DNA of 64,000 nt from Paraprevotella clara YIT 11840 (GCF_000233955.1 NZ_JH376577.1:1-64000); one strand, 5' to 3'. Shown: positions 9,162-17,061, counted from the stretch's first letter. The notes: generated by a model not told the origin, from the letters alone. Program-made: numbers and translations.

Positions 9162-10304
9162 ATGGCAAAATACCTCAGCACTTTATTATATATAGGTGTA
9201 TTTCTCTCTTCTTGCCAAAAAGAAGCACCTATACGGCAAATCACCGGATTCGACTCGCCGCCCGCCATAAACGGGCAAGGGCTTGCCGCTGATTCATTTT
9301 ACGTCGTGCCTTTAGAGAGTAAAAACAACGTCATCATAAGAGACATCCGTAAAATAGATTTCGTAGACTCATCAATGGTCATCCTTTCTTCCGAAGGCGT
9401 TTTTTCTTTCAATAGGCAAGGACAATATTTATGTCAATATGGGGAAAAGGGTAACGGCTCAGGAGAATACCATACATTGACTTCCATGTGGGTTGACGAG
9501 CAAAAACATATTCGCATCATAGACGGAGCCAGAAACAGAATACTGACCTTTAATACTGATGGACAGTTGTTGGACACACAAACCTATCCCTCGTCGACTT
9601 TCGACCTGCTAAACGATTGCGAACCCATTGACAACAAGCATCTTTTTTGTTCAAACCATATCTATAATGACTTAAACACCATCTATTCGACTTTCGACTT
9701 GCAGAGAAAAGAAAGTCACCCCCTTCACAAGTTTGCAGGAAAAACGGCAAACACGCAAGAATATACAGGGCGACATGCCTTCACACTGCAAAAAGACACC
9801 GTCTTCTGTGTTTCCCCTTTCAGCCCGGACATATGTTATTGGACTGAAGAAAACAACGACATACGCCCTTATCTTTCGATTATGACAGAACAAGAAATAT
9901 TGTCTGAAAAAGAACAAACCTCCATCGAAGATTTTGGCATAACGCGTTACGCCGAATTACTCAATCAGGACGTATTCACAGGATTTACAGACTTGTTCAT
10001 AACCCCTCAATACTACTTCTTAGTTTTTTATAACCTCTCTTATCTCTTAGTGAGCAAAAGTACCTACAAGGGAGTCAGGTATGAATATCCGCTACAAACA
10101 GATAAAATATCATACCTTCCGCTGATTAATATAAGAGCCGTAAGTCCCCAAGGCTTTTTGGTGGGCTTTGAAGAGGCTTATAAACTCAAGCAGTGGAAAA
10201 TCAACACAGAAACACAAGATGATAACTTAAGAAAGATTCAGGCCGTGGTCCAGAAGATTTCTGCTGAAGACAATCCTTGCTTGTTCTTTTATAGGCTGAA
10301 ATAA
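9162..10304 (+). CDS. 6-bladed beta-propeller lipoprotein
   Basis: A 380-aa protein starting MAKYLSTLLYIGVFLSSCQK; LSSC near residue 18 is a lipobox, so it is probably lipidated after signal peptidase II cleavage. It shares the family pattern with the preceding gene: a short conserved start, IIRDIRKIDFVDSSMVIL, and GEKGNGSGEYHTL, equivalent to KGNGNKEY there. C-terminal ends also correspond (IKEEDNPVLYRF versus ISAEDNPCLFFY). These point to a tandem duplication, now diverged. Function unknown, probably outer-membrane-anchored. Confidence 0.75.
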   Translation: MAKYLSTLLYIGVFLSSCQKEAPIRQITGFDSPPAINGQGLAADSFYVVPLESKNNVIIRDIRKIDFVDSSMVILSSEGVFSFNRQGQYLCQYGEKGNGSGEYHTLTSMWVDEQKHIRIIDGARNRILTFNTDGQLLDTQTYPSSTFDLLNDCEPIDNKHLFCSNHIYNDLNTIYSTFDLQRKESHPLHKFAGKTANTQEYTGRHAFTLQKDTVFCVSPFSPDICYWTEENNDIRPYLSIMTEQEILSEKEQTSIEDFGITRYAELLNQDVFTGFTDLFITPQYYFLVFYNLSYLLVSKSTYKGVRYEYPLQTDKISYLPLINIRAVSPQGFLVGFEEAYKLKQWKINTETQDDNLRKIQAVVQKISAEDNPCLFFYRLK

Positions 10305-10416
10305 ATCGACATAAAAAACATGTAGAGAAAAAGAAACAAGGCTTGGCGGTGACAAAACATCTTACTTTGCCGCATTTACAAAGCAATCCACTGATTTACA
10401 ATCGAATACGAAACAA

Positions 10417-10506
10417 AAATCAATCTCCGCAGAACGGAAAATCGTTCGGCTGAGATTGATTTTTCAATCGGCTGAGAAACGTTTTCCGTTCTGCGGAGAT
10501 TGATTT
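10417..10506. repeat. 25-bp perfect inverted repeat between converging genes
   Basis: Arms 10417-10441 and 10482-10506 are perfect reverse complements (arm core TCTCCGCAGAACGG), separated by 40 nt. Inside the spacer CGGCTGAGA occurs twice. It lies between a rightward lipoprotein gene and leftward lpxH, so it may end transcription from both sides. The rest of 10305-10602 shows no gene. Confidence 0.8.
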
Positions 10507-10602
10507 ACCGAACGGCACAGAGCGGATTCCGTCATGTATTTTCACAAAACTTTCATTTCCGCAAACCGTCCGGCAGAAACAGCGACAGACACGCTGCAAA
10601 GG

Positions 10603-11370
10603 TTACAGACAAGTGTCGCCCTCCACATAGTTCTCCATAAACAGGTTCTCCCCGTCGAATACGACGTAAGTGAACTGCGTAATCCAGTCGCCCAGAATCA
10701 GGACACGGCTCGAACGGGTCAGCATCAAGTCCAACTCGATGTGACGATGGCCGAAAATGAAATAGTTGATTTCGGAATGGGCTTTCAGGTATTCCTTGGC
10801 AAAACGGACGAGATACTCCTTGTCCTCGCCCAGATACGGAGGGTCGCCGCCTTCCACGCCATGCTTCAGGCGGCTGTGCGCCGCCCAAGACAGGCCGAAA
10901 TCCACAGCCCAACGGGGATGGATGCAGGAAAACATACGTTGGCAAAGGCGGTTGCGGAACACGGCACGCAGGAAACGGAACTTGCGGTCGGGGTCGCCCA
11001 AGCCGTCGCCGTGCGCCAGCATGAACACCTTGTCGCCCATCTCCACCGTCATCGGCTCGGTGTGCAGCGTCACGCCGCATTCCTTCACCAAGTAATCGCC
11101 GCACCAGATGTCGTGGTTGCCCGTAAAGAAGTGCACCTCCACGCCCCGGTCAGCCAATTCGCTGAGCTTCCCGAGAAAACGGGTGTAGCCACGGGGCACC
11201 ACCGTCTTGTATTCATACCAAAAATCAAAGATGTCTCCCAACAGGTAAACCGCCGAAGCCTTATCCTTGATACCGTCCAGAAAGTGCACCAACCGGCGTT
11301 CCCGCGTACGGTCGTGCGGGATGGAGCGGCATCCCAAATGGGCATCCGAAAGAAAATATACGCTTTTCAT
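10603..11370 (-). CDS. lpxH: UDP-2,3-diacylglucosamine diphosphatase (LpxH-like)
   Basis: Calcineurin-like metallophosphoesterase that cleaves UDP-2,3-diacylglucosamine to lipid X in lipid A synthesis. From the ATG at 11370 the 255-aa product starts MKSVYFLSDAHLGC and carries the metal ligands in order: D9/H11, GDIFDFW, GNHD, HGDGLGD and FGHRHIE. The start codon overlaps the stop of the upstream DUF59 gene as TGATG, indicating translational coupling. An in-frame ATG 54 nt earlier lies inside that gene and is less likely. Confidence 0.85.
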   Translation of the reverse strand: MKSVYFLSDAHLGCRSIPHDRTRERRLVHFLDGIKDKASAVYLLGDIFDFWYEYKTVVPRGYTRFLGKLSELADRGVEVHFFTGNHDIWCGDYLVKECGVTLHTEPMTVEMGDKVFMLAHGDGLGDPDRKFRFLRAVFRNRLCQRMFSCIHPRWAVDFGLSWAAHSRLKHGVEGGDPPYLGEDKEYLVRFAKEYLKAHSEINYFIFGHRHIELDLMLTRSSRVLILGDWITQFTYVVFDGENLFMENYVEGDTCL

Positions 11371-11702
11371 CACAAGAATCCCAATTCCATTTTGGCTTCC
11401 TCGGTCATCATGTCCTTGTCCCACTCGGGTTCAAACACCAGATTGACCTCCACCGACTTTACTTGCTCTATGCTCTCCAGCTTCTGACGCACGTCCTCCA
11501 CGATGAAATCCGCAGCCGGGCAGTTCGGAGCCGTAAGCGTCATGTCCACGCTCAGGGCATAGTCGTCCGCCAAGTCTATCTTATATATCAATCCGAGGTC
11601 GTACACATTCACCGGTATCTCAGGGTCGTACACCGTCTTGAGCATCTCGATCACTTTCTCTTCCACCTGCAATTTCTCCGGCATTTTCTTTTCCTCTTCC
11701 AT
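11370..11702 (-). CDS. DUF59 / MIP18-family Fe-S assembly protein
   Basis: A 110-aa protein of the metal-sulfur cluster assembly factor family (PaaD/SufT/MIP18). After a charged start it has YDPEIPVNVYDLGLIYKI and the cysteine-bearing TLTAPNCPAAD, the family hallmarks. Such proteins help load Fe-S clusters on client proteins; the client is unknown. It is 22 nt downstream of radC and overlaps lpxH by one base. Confidence 0.88.
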   Translation of the reverse strand: MEEEKKMPEKLQVEEKVIEMLKTVYDPEIPVNVYDLGLIYKIDLADDYALSVDMTLTAPNCPAADFIVEDVRQKLESIEQVKSVEVNLVFEPEWDKDMMTEEAKMELGFL

Positions 11703-11724
11703 ATATCGGTCTTTATTTATCTTG

Positions 11725-12471
11725 TTATACTAATTTACCTTCTTCACAATAACTGTAAAAACCACCTTCGGCCACGATGATGTGGTCCAACAGACGGATA
11801 TTCATCATCCGGCAAGCCTTCTGGAGCCGGTCGGTCAGCCGGTCGTCCTCCATACTGGGGCGCACCTGCCCCGACGGGTGGTTATGGCAAAGCGCGATGA
11901 CAGGCGCACGGCGCAACAAGGCTTCGCGCAAAATCAGGCGGATGTCGACCGCCGTCTCCGTCAGTCCGCCCTTGCTCACCAACACCTTATCCAAAATGCG
12001 GCAGGCCTGGTTCATCAGAAGCACATAACATTCCTCGTGAAACAGGTCCTGCATCTGCGGCAGGAAATAATGGTACAAATCCACACTGGAACGGATGGAA
12101 GGCAGTTCCACCGCATCTTCCTCCATACGGCGGCGCCCCAGTTCGCAAGCGGCCATGATGGCCACGGCCTTGGCTTCGCCCAGCCCTTTGTAACGGCGCA
12201 CCCTCTTTTTCTTTCCGGTCTCCTTGTCCCATACCTCCACATTTCCGGTCAGTTCTTCGAGCGACATGCGCCCCAACGTCTTCAGGCGGTTGTCGCAATC
12301 GGCCATGACACGCTTCATCAAGCCCACGGCAGACTCCTCCACTGTGCCCGAACCGATAAGGATGGCCAGCAGCTCGGCATTGCTCAACGCCGAAGCCCCT
12401 TTCTGCATCATCTTCTCGCGAGGGCGGTCGTCTTCGGCCCATTGCTTGATATTCAGTTTCGCCGTCTCCAT
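11725..12471 (-). CDS. radC: RadC family JAB-domain protein
   Basis: A 248-aa protein from METAKLNIKQW. It has an N-terminal helix-hairpin-helix region (residues about 25-110, LIGSGTVEESAVGLMKRV) and a C-terminal MPN/JAB domain with the metal motif HNHPSGQVRPSMEDD. RadC was named for DNA repair, but that role is doubtful; biochemical activity is unproven. The longer frame to 12546 lies inside the glycosyltransferase gene, and the ATG at 12471 is 4 nt beyond that gene's stop. Confidence 0.9.
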   Translation of the reverse strand: METAKLNIKQWAEDDRPREKMMQKGASALSNAELLAILIGSGTVEESAVGLMKRVMADCDNRLKTLGRMSLEELTGNVEVWDKETGKKKRVRRYKGLGEAKAVAIMAACELGRRRMEEDAVELPSIRSSVDLYHYFLPQMQDLFHEECYVLLMNQACRILDKVLVSKGGLTETAVDIRLILREALLRRAPVIALCHNHPSGQVRPSMEDDRLTDRLQKACRMMNIRLLDHIIVAEGGFYSYCEEGKLV

Positions 12472-12475
12472 ACGC

Positions 12476-13567
12476 TTATTTATAGAAATTCTTCTCGAAA
12501 GCCGAAAACTCATCCTTACCGCGCACGCACCGCTGCCACCATGCACGGAGGAATCCCGTACCGTAGCCCGTCAGTTGGACAAAAGAAGCTCCCACGGCCT
12601 GCACGCCGATTTTCAGACTGCGGTTGGCCACCGTGGCATCCGCGCAAATCAGCAGGGCGAACAACAACAAGGGCAACAAGGGTATCCACGACAAGGCATG
12701 AAACACAGCCGCATGCTGCATCAAGCCCGGCATCTCTACGGCATATACGTAACGGTGGGTCATTTGGAAAATCCAGACCGAACCTACCCATCCTACAAGT
12801 GCGGCCAACAGCAGGCAGCATGCCCCCACGGTAAACACCATGGGCAACAGATGCACCAACTTCAGCGATTCGGGATATTTCTTGTACAGGTTGATACGCG
12901 CAATACCGGAATTATGCACTTGCTTGAAAAACTTCTTCATGTCCGTGCGCCGCTTGTGCCACACCCAGGCATCGGGAAACAAACGGCAACTGCACCCGGC
13001 CTTGAATATACGGATGCTGAAATCAATGTCCTCGCCAAAACGCATTTTGGAAAAGCCTCCCAACCGGCGGTAGACTTCCGCCCGGACTCCCATGTTGAAG
13101 GAGCGCGGATAGAACTTATCCATTTTCTTCTTCCCTCCCCGGATGCCTCCCGTAGTGAAAAACGAGGTCATGGCATAGCTGATGGCCTTTTGCACGTCCG
13201 TGAAAGATTCATGTGCCCGGTCGGGACCGCCGAACGCATCGGCAGGCTCGCCCCGCAACTCGTCGTCTACGGCCTGCAAATATCCCGGCGGAAGCACGCA
13301 GTCCGAATCCAGCACTATCAGGTACTCGCCGCTGCTACGTTCCGCCCCGTAATTACGGGTCTGGCCCGGCCCGGAGTTCGGCTTGTCATAATACTTCACC
13401 GACAGACGTCCGGCGTATTTCTCTACCACGTCGCGGCACGGACGGGAAGAACCGTCCTCCACCACGACCGTTTCAAAGTCCGTAAACGTCTGCCCGGTAA
13501 GGCTTTCCAACAGTTCATCCACCTCATCGGGACGATTGTAAACCGGTATAATCAGAGAATATTTCAT
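12476..13567 (-). CDS. Family 2 glycosyltransferase with C-terminal membrane helices
   Basis: A 363-aa GT-A type glycosyltransferase. The start YSLIIPVYNRPDEVDELLES and FETVVVEDGSS bind the nucleotide sugar; YLIVLDSDC is the DxD-like metal site near residue 95. RFGEDIDFSIRIFKAG is the typical acceptor-side ED motif. Two or more hydrophobic helices follow after about residue 260, so it is membrane-bound and probably builds an envelope polysaccharide or glycolipid. It is first in a leftward run with radC, the DUF59 gene and lpxH. Confidence 0.88.
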   Translation of the reverse strand: MKYSLIIPVYNRPDEVDELLESLTGQTFTDFETVVVEDGSSRPCRDVVEKYAGRLSVKYYDKPNSGPGQTRNYGAERSSGEYLIVLDSDCVLPPGYLQAVDDELRGEPADAFGGPDRAHESFTDVQKAISYAMTSFFTTGGIRGGKKKMDKFYPRSFNMGVRAEVYRRLGGFSKMRFGEDIDFSIRIFKAGCSCRLFPDAWVWHKRRTDMKKFFKQVHNSGIARINLYKKYPESLKLVHLLPMVFTVGACCLLLAALVGWVGSVWIFQMTHRYVYAVEMPGLMQHAAVFHALSWIPLLPLLLFALLICADATVANRSLKIGVQAVGASFVQLTGYGTGFLRAWWQRCVRGKDEFSAFEKNFYK

Positions 13568-13656
13568 TGTTTCAACTCACGCTACGAGAGACGAGCCCTC
13601 ATTGGACATCCTATTTTCCAGACACCCCAAGCGGGATGCGCTTTGGCTTTGTCGAG

Positions 13657-13664
13657 CAAATGTA
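13657..13664 (-). promoter_or_regulatory. Putative -7 element of the glycosyltransferase-lpxH run
   Basis: Minus-strand TACATTTG fits TAnnTTTG, 90 nt upstream of the glycosyltransferase start. No clear -33 at the standard distance. It directly follows the efp terminator. Confidence 0.4.
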
Positions 13665-13712
13665 ACAAAAAAAAGTGAACAACAAGGTGCAAAACACCTT
13701 ATTATTCACTTT
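13664..13712 (-). terminator. Intrinsic terminator of efp
   Basis: On the minus strand: stem AAAGTGAA ... AAGGTG, loop TTTTG, then CACCTT ... TTCACTTT, ending in a run of eight T. It lies 29 nt after the efp stop. Confidence 0.85.
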
Positions 13713-13740
13713 CCGTCATTAAAAACTAAAATATCTTCCG

Positions 13741-14304
13741 TTACTTCACGCGGCCCAAATACGAACCGTCACGAGTATCGACTTCTATCATCTCACCCTC
13801 GTTCACGAACAAAGGCACACGCACCGTTGCACCAGTCTCCACCGTGGCAGGCTTCAGGGTGTTGGTGGCCGTATCGCCTTTCAGTCCCGGTTCGGTATAA
13901 GTTACCTTCAGTACCACCTTGGTCGGCACATCGGCATAAAGCACAGTCTCGGTAGAAGCATCCGAAACCACATCTACGACTTCGCCTTCCTTCATGAAAT
14001 CCACACCGTTAATCAGTTCTTTGGCGATAGGTATCTGCTCAAAAGTTTCCTGGTTCATGAAGATATAATCTTCGCCCTCCTGATAAAGATACTGGTAGGG
14101 ACGACGTTCCACACGCACGTCTTCCAAGGCTTCGCCGATGTTGAAACGACGTTCGAGCACATAACCGTTGACCACGTCTTTCAACTTCGTACGCATGAAG
14201 GTATTGCCCTTACCCGGTTTCACATGCAGGAAATCGATACAGAAATACAACTTGCCATCCATACGAATGCAAGTACCTTTTTTAATGTCTTGAGCGTTAA
14301 TCAT
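13741..14304 (-). CDS. efp: Translation elongation factor P
   Basis: Relieves ribosomes stalled at polyproline stretches. The 187-aa product has the KOW-like N-terminal domain with the loop [13 protein letters not shown]32 at the loop tip is the residue modified in many bacteria. Two OB domains follow, ending in [15 protein letters not shown], the normal C-terminus. Divergent from rpmH, with its own promoter at 14368-14400. Confidence 0.97.
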   Translation of the reverse strand: MINAQDIKKGTCIRMDGKLYFCIDFLHVKPGKGNTFMRTKLKDVVNGYVLERRFNIGEALEDVRVERRPYQYLYQEGEDYIFMNQETFEQIPIAKELINGVDFMKEGEVVDVVSDASTETVLYADVPTKVVLKVTYTEPGLKGDTATNTLKPATVETGATVRVPLFVNEGEMIEVDTRDGSYLGRVK

Positions 14305-14367
14305 AAAAATCTTGCTTTGTATTCTATTTTAAATGTATATAATTGATGCACACTTTCATTTGCGCTG

Positions 14368-14400
14368 CAAAGTTAATGGAAAAAAGAAAAAAAACACAAA
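14368..14400 (-). promoter_or_regulatory. efp promoter
   Basis: Minus strand: TTTG (14400-14397), 21 nt, TAACTTTG (14375-14368), an excellent Bacteroidetes promoter match, 64 nt before the efp ATG. Confidence 0.7.
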
Positions 14401-14425
14401 AGTTTTGGTAGAAAATGACTTATCT

Positions 14426-14457
14426 CTTGCTTAATTTAAAAAAAGTGCCTAATTTTG
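14426..14457 (+). promoter_or_regulatory. rpmH promoter
   Basis: TTG at 14427-14429, 20 nt, TAATTTTG at 14450-14457, 43 nt before the rpmH start. Good -7 and partial -33 match. Confidence 0.65.
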
Positions 14458-14500
14458 CACCCCGAACCCGATAAGAAACAAATAAAAACAGAATATAACA

Positions 14501-14656
14501 ATGAAAAGAACATTTCAACCCCACAACAGAAAGAGAAAGAACAAGCATGGTTTCCGTGAAAGAATGACTACGAAAAACGGTCGTAAGGTATTGGCTTCAC
14601 GCCGTGCGAAAGGTCGCAAAAAGCTTACCGTATCCGATGAAAGACATGGTAAATAA
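14501..14656 (+). CDS. rpmH: 50S ribosomal protein L34
   Basis: A 51-aa, very basic protein starting [20 protein letters not shown] and containing [18 protein letters not shown], the universal L34 pattern. It is followed 30 nt later by a strong terminator. In many bacteria rpmH sits near dnaA; that is not visible here. Confidence 0.97.
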   Translation: MKRTFQPHNRKRKNKHGFRERMTTKNGRKVLASRRAKGRKKLTVSDERHGK

Positions 14657-14686
14657 GTTGCGGACGTCTTTTTCCGAAAGAAATTG

Positions 14687-14718
14687 AAAGAAGTAAGGAA
14701 GCCCTTACTTCTTTTTTG
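14687..14718 (+). terminator. Intrinsic terminator of rpmH
   Basis: 12-bp stem (AAAGAAGTAAGG / CCTTACTTCTTT) with a 4-nt loop, running into a T-tract. Confidence 0.9.
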
Positions 14719-14789
14719 TTTTTATCCGTATCTTTAAATAAAACAGGCGTGGCCCGACATGGCCAAAACTTGAAAAACTTTGTTTTTCG

Positions 14790-14821
14790 TTTGCCTGTGC
14801 TCTCGCCTTTCACTATCTTTG
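14790..14821 (+). promoter_or_regulatory. Promoter of the structured RNA
   Basis: TTTG at 14790-14793, 20 nt, TATCTTTG at 14814-14821. This is one of the best Bacteroidetes promoter matches in the window, and no protein gene follows it. Confidence 0.75.
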
Positions 14822-14826
14822 TAGCT

Positions 14827-15015
14827 CGAAGTTACGAAAAGAGTGTAATTTATTGGAAATGAGCATTGGGTAATCGCTCATAATAGTAATAGGTTACGAA
14901 TTAGTTAGTTATCTACTGCATTATTCTTCTGTGCGTTGCGTAACCTTCAAAGAACTCTTCGTATGCAAAAGTAACAATAAAACGGGAGATTTAGAAATGA
15001 ATCTCCTGATTTTTT
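14827..15015 (+). ncRNA. ssrS?: Candidate structured ncRNA, 6S-RNA-like
   Basis: About 190 nt with its own promoter, no ORF and an intrinsic terminator. The ends pair: GTTACGAAAAGAGT (14831-14844) with ACTCTTCG...GTAAC (14954-14975). A second internal stem, AGGTTACG (14891-14898) / CGTAACCT (14939-14946), and a small hairpin ATGAGC...GCTCAT (14859-14882) flank an open centre. A long interrupted rod with a central bubble resembles 6S RNA, which mimics an open promoter and binds RNA polymerase. The terminator is C+GGAGATT / AATCTCC+G (14983-15008) followed by six T. The 6S identity is inferred from architecture only. Confidence 0.6.
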
Positions 15016-15120
15016 CTTCTCACACAAGTTTTTCCGTAAAAGCGATTTTATCCGTCAGCACACCATCGCCCAAAAAGATTTTGAACGAACGTGTGCCGAC
15101 TGCCGCATAAGCGGAGAAAA

Positions 15121-15180
15121 GGGCTTTGCCTCACGCCTAAACAATAGTTTAGACTGATGAGACAAGGCCCCTTTCTTTTG
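15121..15180 (+). terminator. Hairpin with T-rich tail
   Basis: GGGCTTTGCCTCA (15121-15133) pairs with TGAGACAAGGCCC (15158-15170) at 11 of 13 positions; inside it CTAAA/TTTAG form a second stem. CTTTCTTTT follows. Likely transcription terminator near the element border. Confidence 0.6.
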
Positions 15181-15183
15181 TGC

Positions 15184-15339
15184 TTATGCCAAAGAGGTGC
15201 TTTTACGGGGTTTTGACGATTTTTCTTTTTTCGTTGTCCTTTTGAGCCGGAAGCGGAAAGCCGTGTATGACCGCACATTCCATAAATGAAACAAGCCGTC
15301 ACTCACGGCAGACAAACCGGGAAGAATGATTTTATCCAT
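15184..15339 (-). CDS. Possible small basic protein (51 aa)
   Basis: Minus-strand frame beginning MDKIILPGLSAVSDGLF and ending in a lysine/arginine-rich tail. Its start overlaps the end of the preceding 57-aa frame, the only reason to take it seriously. No recognised family. It may be chance or a relic at the element end. Confidence 0.2.
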   Translation of the reverse strand: MDKIILPGLSAVSDGLFHLWNVRSYTAFRFRLKRTTKKEKSSKPRKSTSLA

Positions 15340-15505
15340 CCGACCAAACACGTTTGGCCAAACAGATAAAAACATACTTCCTTGCCGATGGTTTGCCCGG
15401 TTTCACGCTACCGGCTATGTTCTTTTCTGTTGGGGATGTCTTTTTCACGGATTTCTCTTTTGAAGTTTTCCTGTCTAATCTGCCTCTACTTCCGTTTACC
15501 TCCAT
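15332..15505 (-). CDS. Possible small basic protein (57 aa)
   Basis: Minus-strand frame MEVNGSRGRLDRKTSKEK onward, rich in Lys, Arg, Ser and Thr, ending KRVWSDG. Its stop overlaps the start region of the 51-aa frame at 15339, as in coupled genes. No domain recognised. Confidence 0.22.
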   Translation of the reverse strand: MEVNGSRGRLDRKTSKEKSVKKTSPTEKNIAGSVKPGKPSARKYVFICLAKRVWSDG

Positions 15506-15568
15506 TTTCGCGCCTTTCAGTGAGCCGCATCAGGCAGTCATTTTCGTGCTGGGTGCAAAGGTAACTCC

Positions 15569-15668
15569 GGGATTGTACGGGAAAGCAAGGTCAAGCCTCC
15601 TGTTTTCTGGAAAAATCTCCAGCCCTTCGGGTAGTATTTTTCCGAAAAACCTTGCATTCCCTAATCCC
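15569..15668. repeat. 100-bp imperfect cruciform upstream of the small-gene operon
   Basis: Nested arms: GGGATT (15569-15574) with AATCCC (15663-15668); GGGAAAGCAAGGT (15579-15591) with ACCTTGCATTCCC (15649-15661), 12 of 13; GGAAAAAT (15609-15616) with ATTTTTCC (15636-15643); and CCCTTCGGG at the tip. It lies about 160 nt before the first gene of the operon and may be a cis-acting RNA or DNA element of the transfer system. Confidence 0.7.
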
Positions 15669-15826
15669 TACCTTTTTAAGCACCCGAAACGAAAACGACC
15701 GATGCGACAGAAAGACGCATTAAAAAAAATGTCGGATAAACGAGAGGCAGATAAGATAGTTTGAAACTCAACTCCCTCAGCTCTTGAATCCGCATTAAAA
15801 AACAAAAAATCAAAAACAAAACGGAT

Positions 15827-16162
15827 ATGAGAACGGCAATAGCAACAAAATTCGTGGCATGGGAAGTACCAAGTTTGGAGAACCTGCAAGGCAGCAAGGT
15901 GTACGGACTTCGCACCAAACTGAACAATGGTGAGAAATTGAGCCGAGAGGAAAAGGATTGGCTTACACGCAACGTGAACAGCAACACCTATTTCAAGAGC
16001 GCAGTACCCTTGCAAGGTTGGATGTTTGACTTTTCCGACATTCTTCGAACCTACATTGTAAAGCAGTATGGACATTGGGCGGAATACAAGGCTACCGACA
16101 AGACCGCACTCCGCAGTTTCCTATACGGCAGGATAGACAGCATCGTGGAACTTAACAAATGA
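15827..16162 (+). CDS. Conserved-type element protein, unknown function (111 aa)
   Basis: Starts MRTAIATKFVAWEVPSLENL; a soluble, mixed-charge protein with no membrane segment and no domain I recognise. It is the first gene of a tightly packed rightward run (15827-19463) at the tra-distal end of the element, preceded by an A-rich leader and the cruciform at 15569-15668. Position and small size suggest an accessory role in element maintenance or transfer. Confidence 0.7.
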   Translation: MRTAIATKFVAWEVPSLENLQGSKVYGLRTKLNNGEKLSREEKDWLTRNVNSNTYFKSAVPLQGWMFDFSDILRTYIVKQYGHWAEYKATDKTALRSFLYGRIDSIVELNK

Positions 16163-16169
16163 TACGGCT

Positions 16170-16385
16170 ATGACAGCAACGGTAAATTTCAGACAAATGG
16201 CGCAATACATAGGGCTTGCGATATGCACCCTAATCATGCGCACCGCCTTTTGGGTGTCCGGCATCATTTGGTACATCGTCAGAGAGATAATAAACGGAGT
16301 GTTCCGAGTGGCAATAGGGGTAATCGTGGCTATTCTTTCCGTTATCCTGTTCTTCGGCTTCATTCTTTGGTTATTCACCCTTTAA
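16170..16385 (+). CDS. Small integral membrane protein (71 aa)
   Basis: Two hydrophobic segments (about 12-34 and 42-70, ending VILFFGFILWLFTL) separated by a short charged turn with REI. No family recognised. Starts 8 nt after the preceding gene, so likely cotranscribed. It could anchor or modulate the transfer machinery; this is inference from context only. Confidence 0.65.
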   Translation: MTATVNFRQMAQYIGLAICTLIMRTAFWVSGIIWYIVREIINGVFRVAIGVIVAILSVILFFGFILWLFTL

Positions 16386-16396
16386 TCCCTACCGAC

Positions 16397-16618
16397 ATGG
16401 CAAAGAGAAGAAGCAAGACAGTGGAGCAACAATGCAGATACTACGAGGTGGGCAACATCTTCGAGTACATGGTGGAAACATACCTCAACGGCAATATGTC
16501 CGTCTTCCGTGGACTCTACCACGAACTGAACAAGGACGCACGGAAGGACTTTATAGACTTCCTATTGAGCGAGGTTGAGCCGATTTATTGGAGGGAGATT
16601 TTGAAACATACTATTTGA
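16397..16618 (+). CDS. Small acidic protein, unknown function (73 aa)
   Basis: Starts MAKRRSKTVEQQCRYYEVGN and ends WREILKHTI; mostly helical and acidic. The longer frame from 16223 runs out of phase through the membrane-protein gene, so the ATG at 16397, 12 nt after the previous stop, is chosen. No recognised domain. Confidence 0.65.
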   Translation: MAKRRSKTVEQQCRYYEVGNIFEYMVETYLNGNMSVFRGLYHELNKDARKDFIDFLLSEVEPIYWREILKHTI

Positions 16619-16641
16619 CAACTGATAAAAACGACAGCGAT

Positions 16642-17061
16642 ATGAAAGGAACAGACCATTTCAAGAGAACGATACAGATGTATTTGGAACAACGTGCGGA
16701 GGAAGACACGCTCTTTGCGAAGAACTACCGCAATCCAGCCAAGAACATTGACGATTGCGTAACCTACATTCTGAACTATGTGCAGAAAAGCGGTTGTAAC
16801 GGCTTCACGGACGGAGAGATATACGGACAAGCAGTACACTACTATGACGAGAACGAGATTGAGGTGGGCAAGCCTATCCAATGCCAAGTGGCGGTGAACC
16901 ACATTGTGGAACTCACGGCAGAGGAAAAAGCAGAAGCACGTCAGCAGGCAGTCCGCAGATACCAAGACGAGGAACTCCGCAAGTTGCAGAACCGCACCAA
17001 GCCGACAAAGGCGAAAACAGAAACCCAAGTTCAACCCTCATTATTTGATTTTGGCTTATGA
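16642..17061 (+). CDS. pcfK: PcfK-like protein
   Basis: A 139-aa protein from MKGTDHFKRTIQMYLEQRA, matching the PcfK-like family named from the enterococcal plasmid pCF10 transfer region. It has NPAKNIDDCVTYILNYV near the start, and a lysine-rich linker with a C-terminal QPSLFDFGL tail. The tail resembles short peptides that bind the replication clamp, but that is speculation. It overlaps pcfJ by 4 nt (ATGA). Molecular role unknown. Confidence 0.8.
   Translation: MKGTDHFKRTIQMYLEQRAEEDTLFAKNYRNPAKNIDDCVTYILNYVQKSGCNGFTDGEIYGQAVHYYDENEIEVGKPIQCQVAVNHIVELTAEEKAEARQQAVRRYQDEELRKLQNRTKPTKAKTETQVQPSLFDFGL

Larger units (their letters stand above)
15016..15826. other. Gene-poor junction region, probable element boundary
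   Basis: About 810 nt between the structured RNA and the first element gene, with no confident gene. It holds a hairpin at 15121-15170 followed by a T-rich run, overlapping palindromes CCAAACacGTTTGG (15344-15357) and GTTTGGCCAAAC (15352-15363), and the 100-bp structured element at 15569-15668. CTnDOT ends and targets are reported to share a GTAnnTTTGC-like core; near matches in minus orientation lie at 14965-14975 and 15555-15564. The exact junction cannot be placed without an empty-site sequence. Confidence 0.5.

Noticed and set aside
11782-13678. Long plus-strand frames over radC and the glycosyltransferase
   Set aside because: They are rich in His, Arg and Gln from antisense reading of GC-rich genes and match nothing.
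15354-15764. 136-aa plus-strand frame in the junction region
   Set aside because: It spans the cruciform at 15569-15668, has no family resemblance, and lacks a plausible leader.
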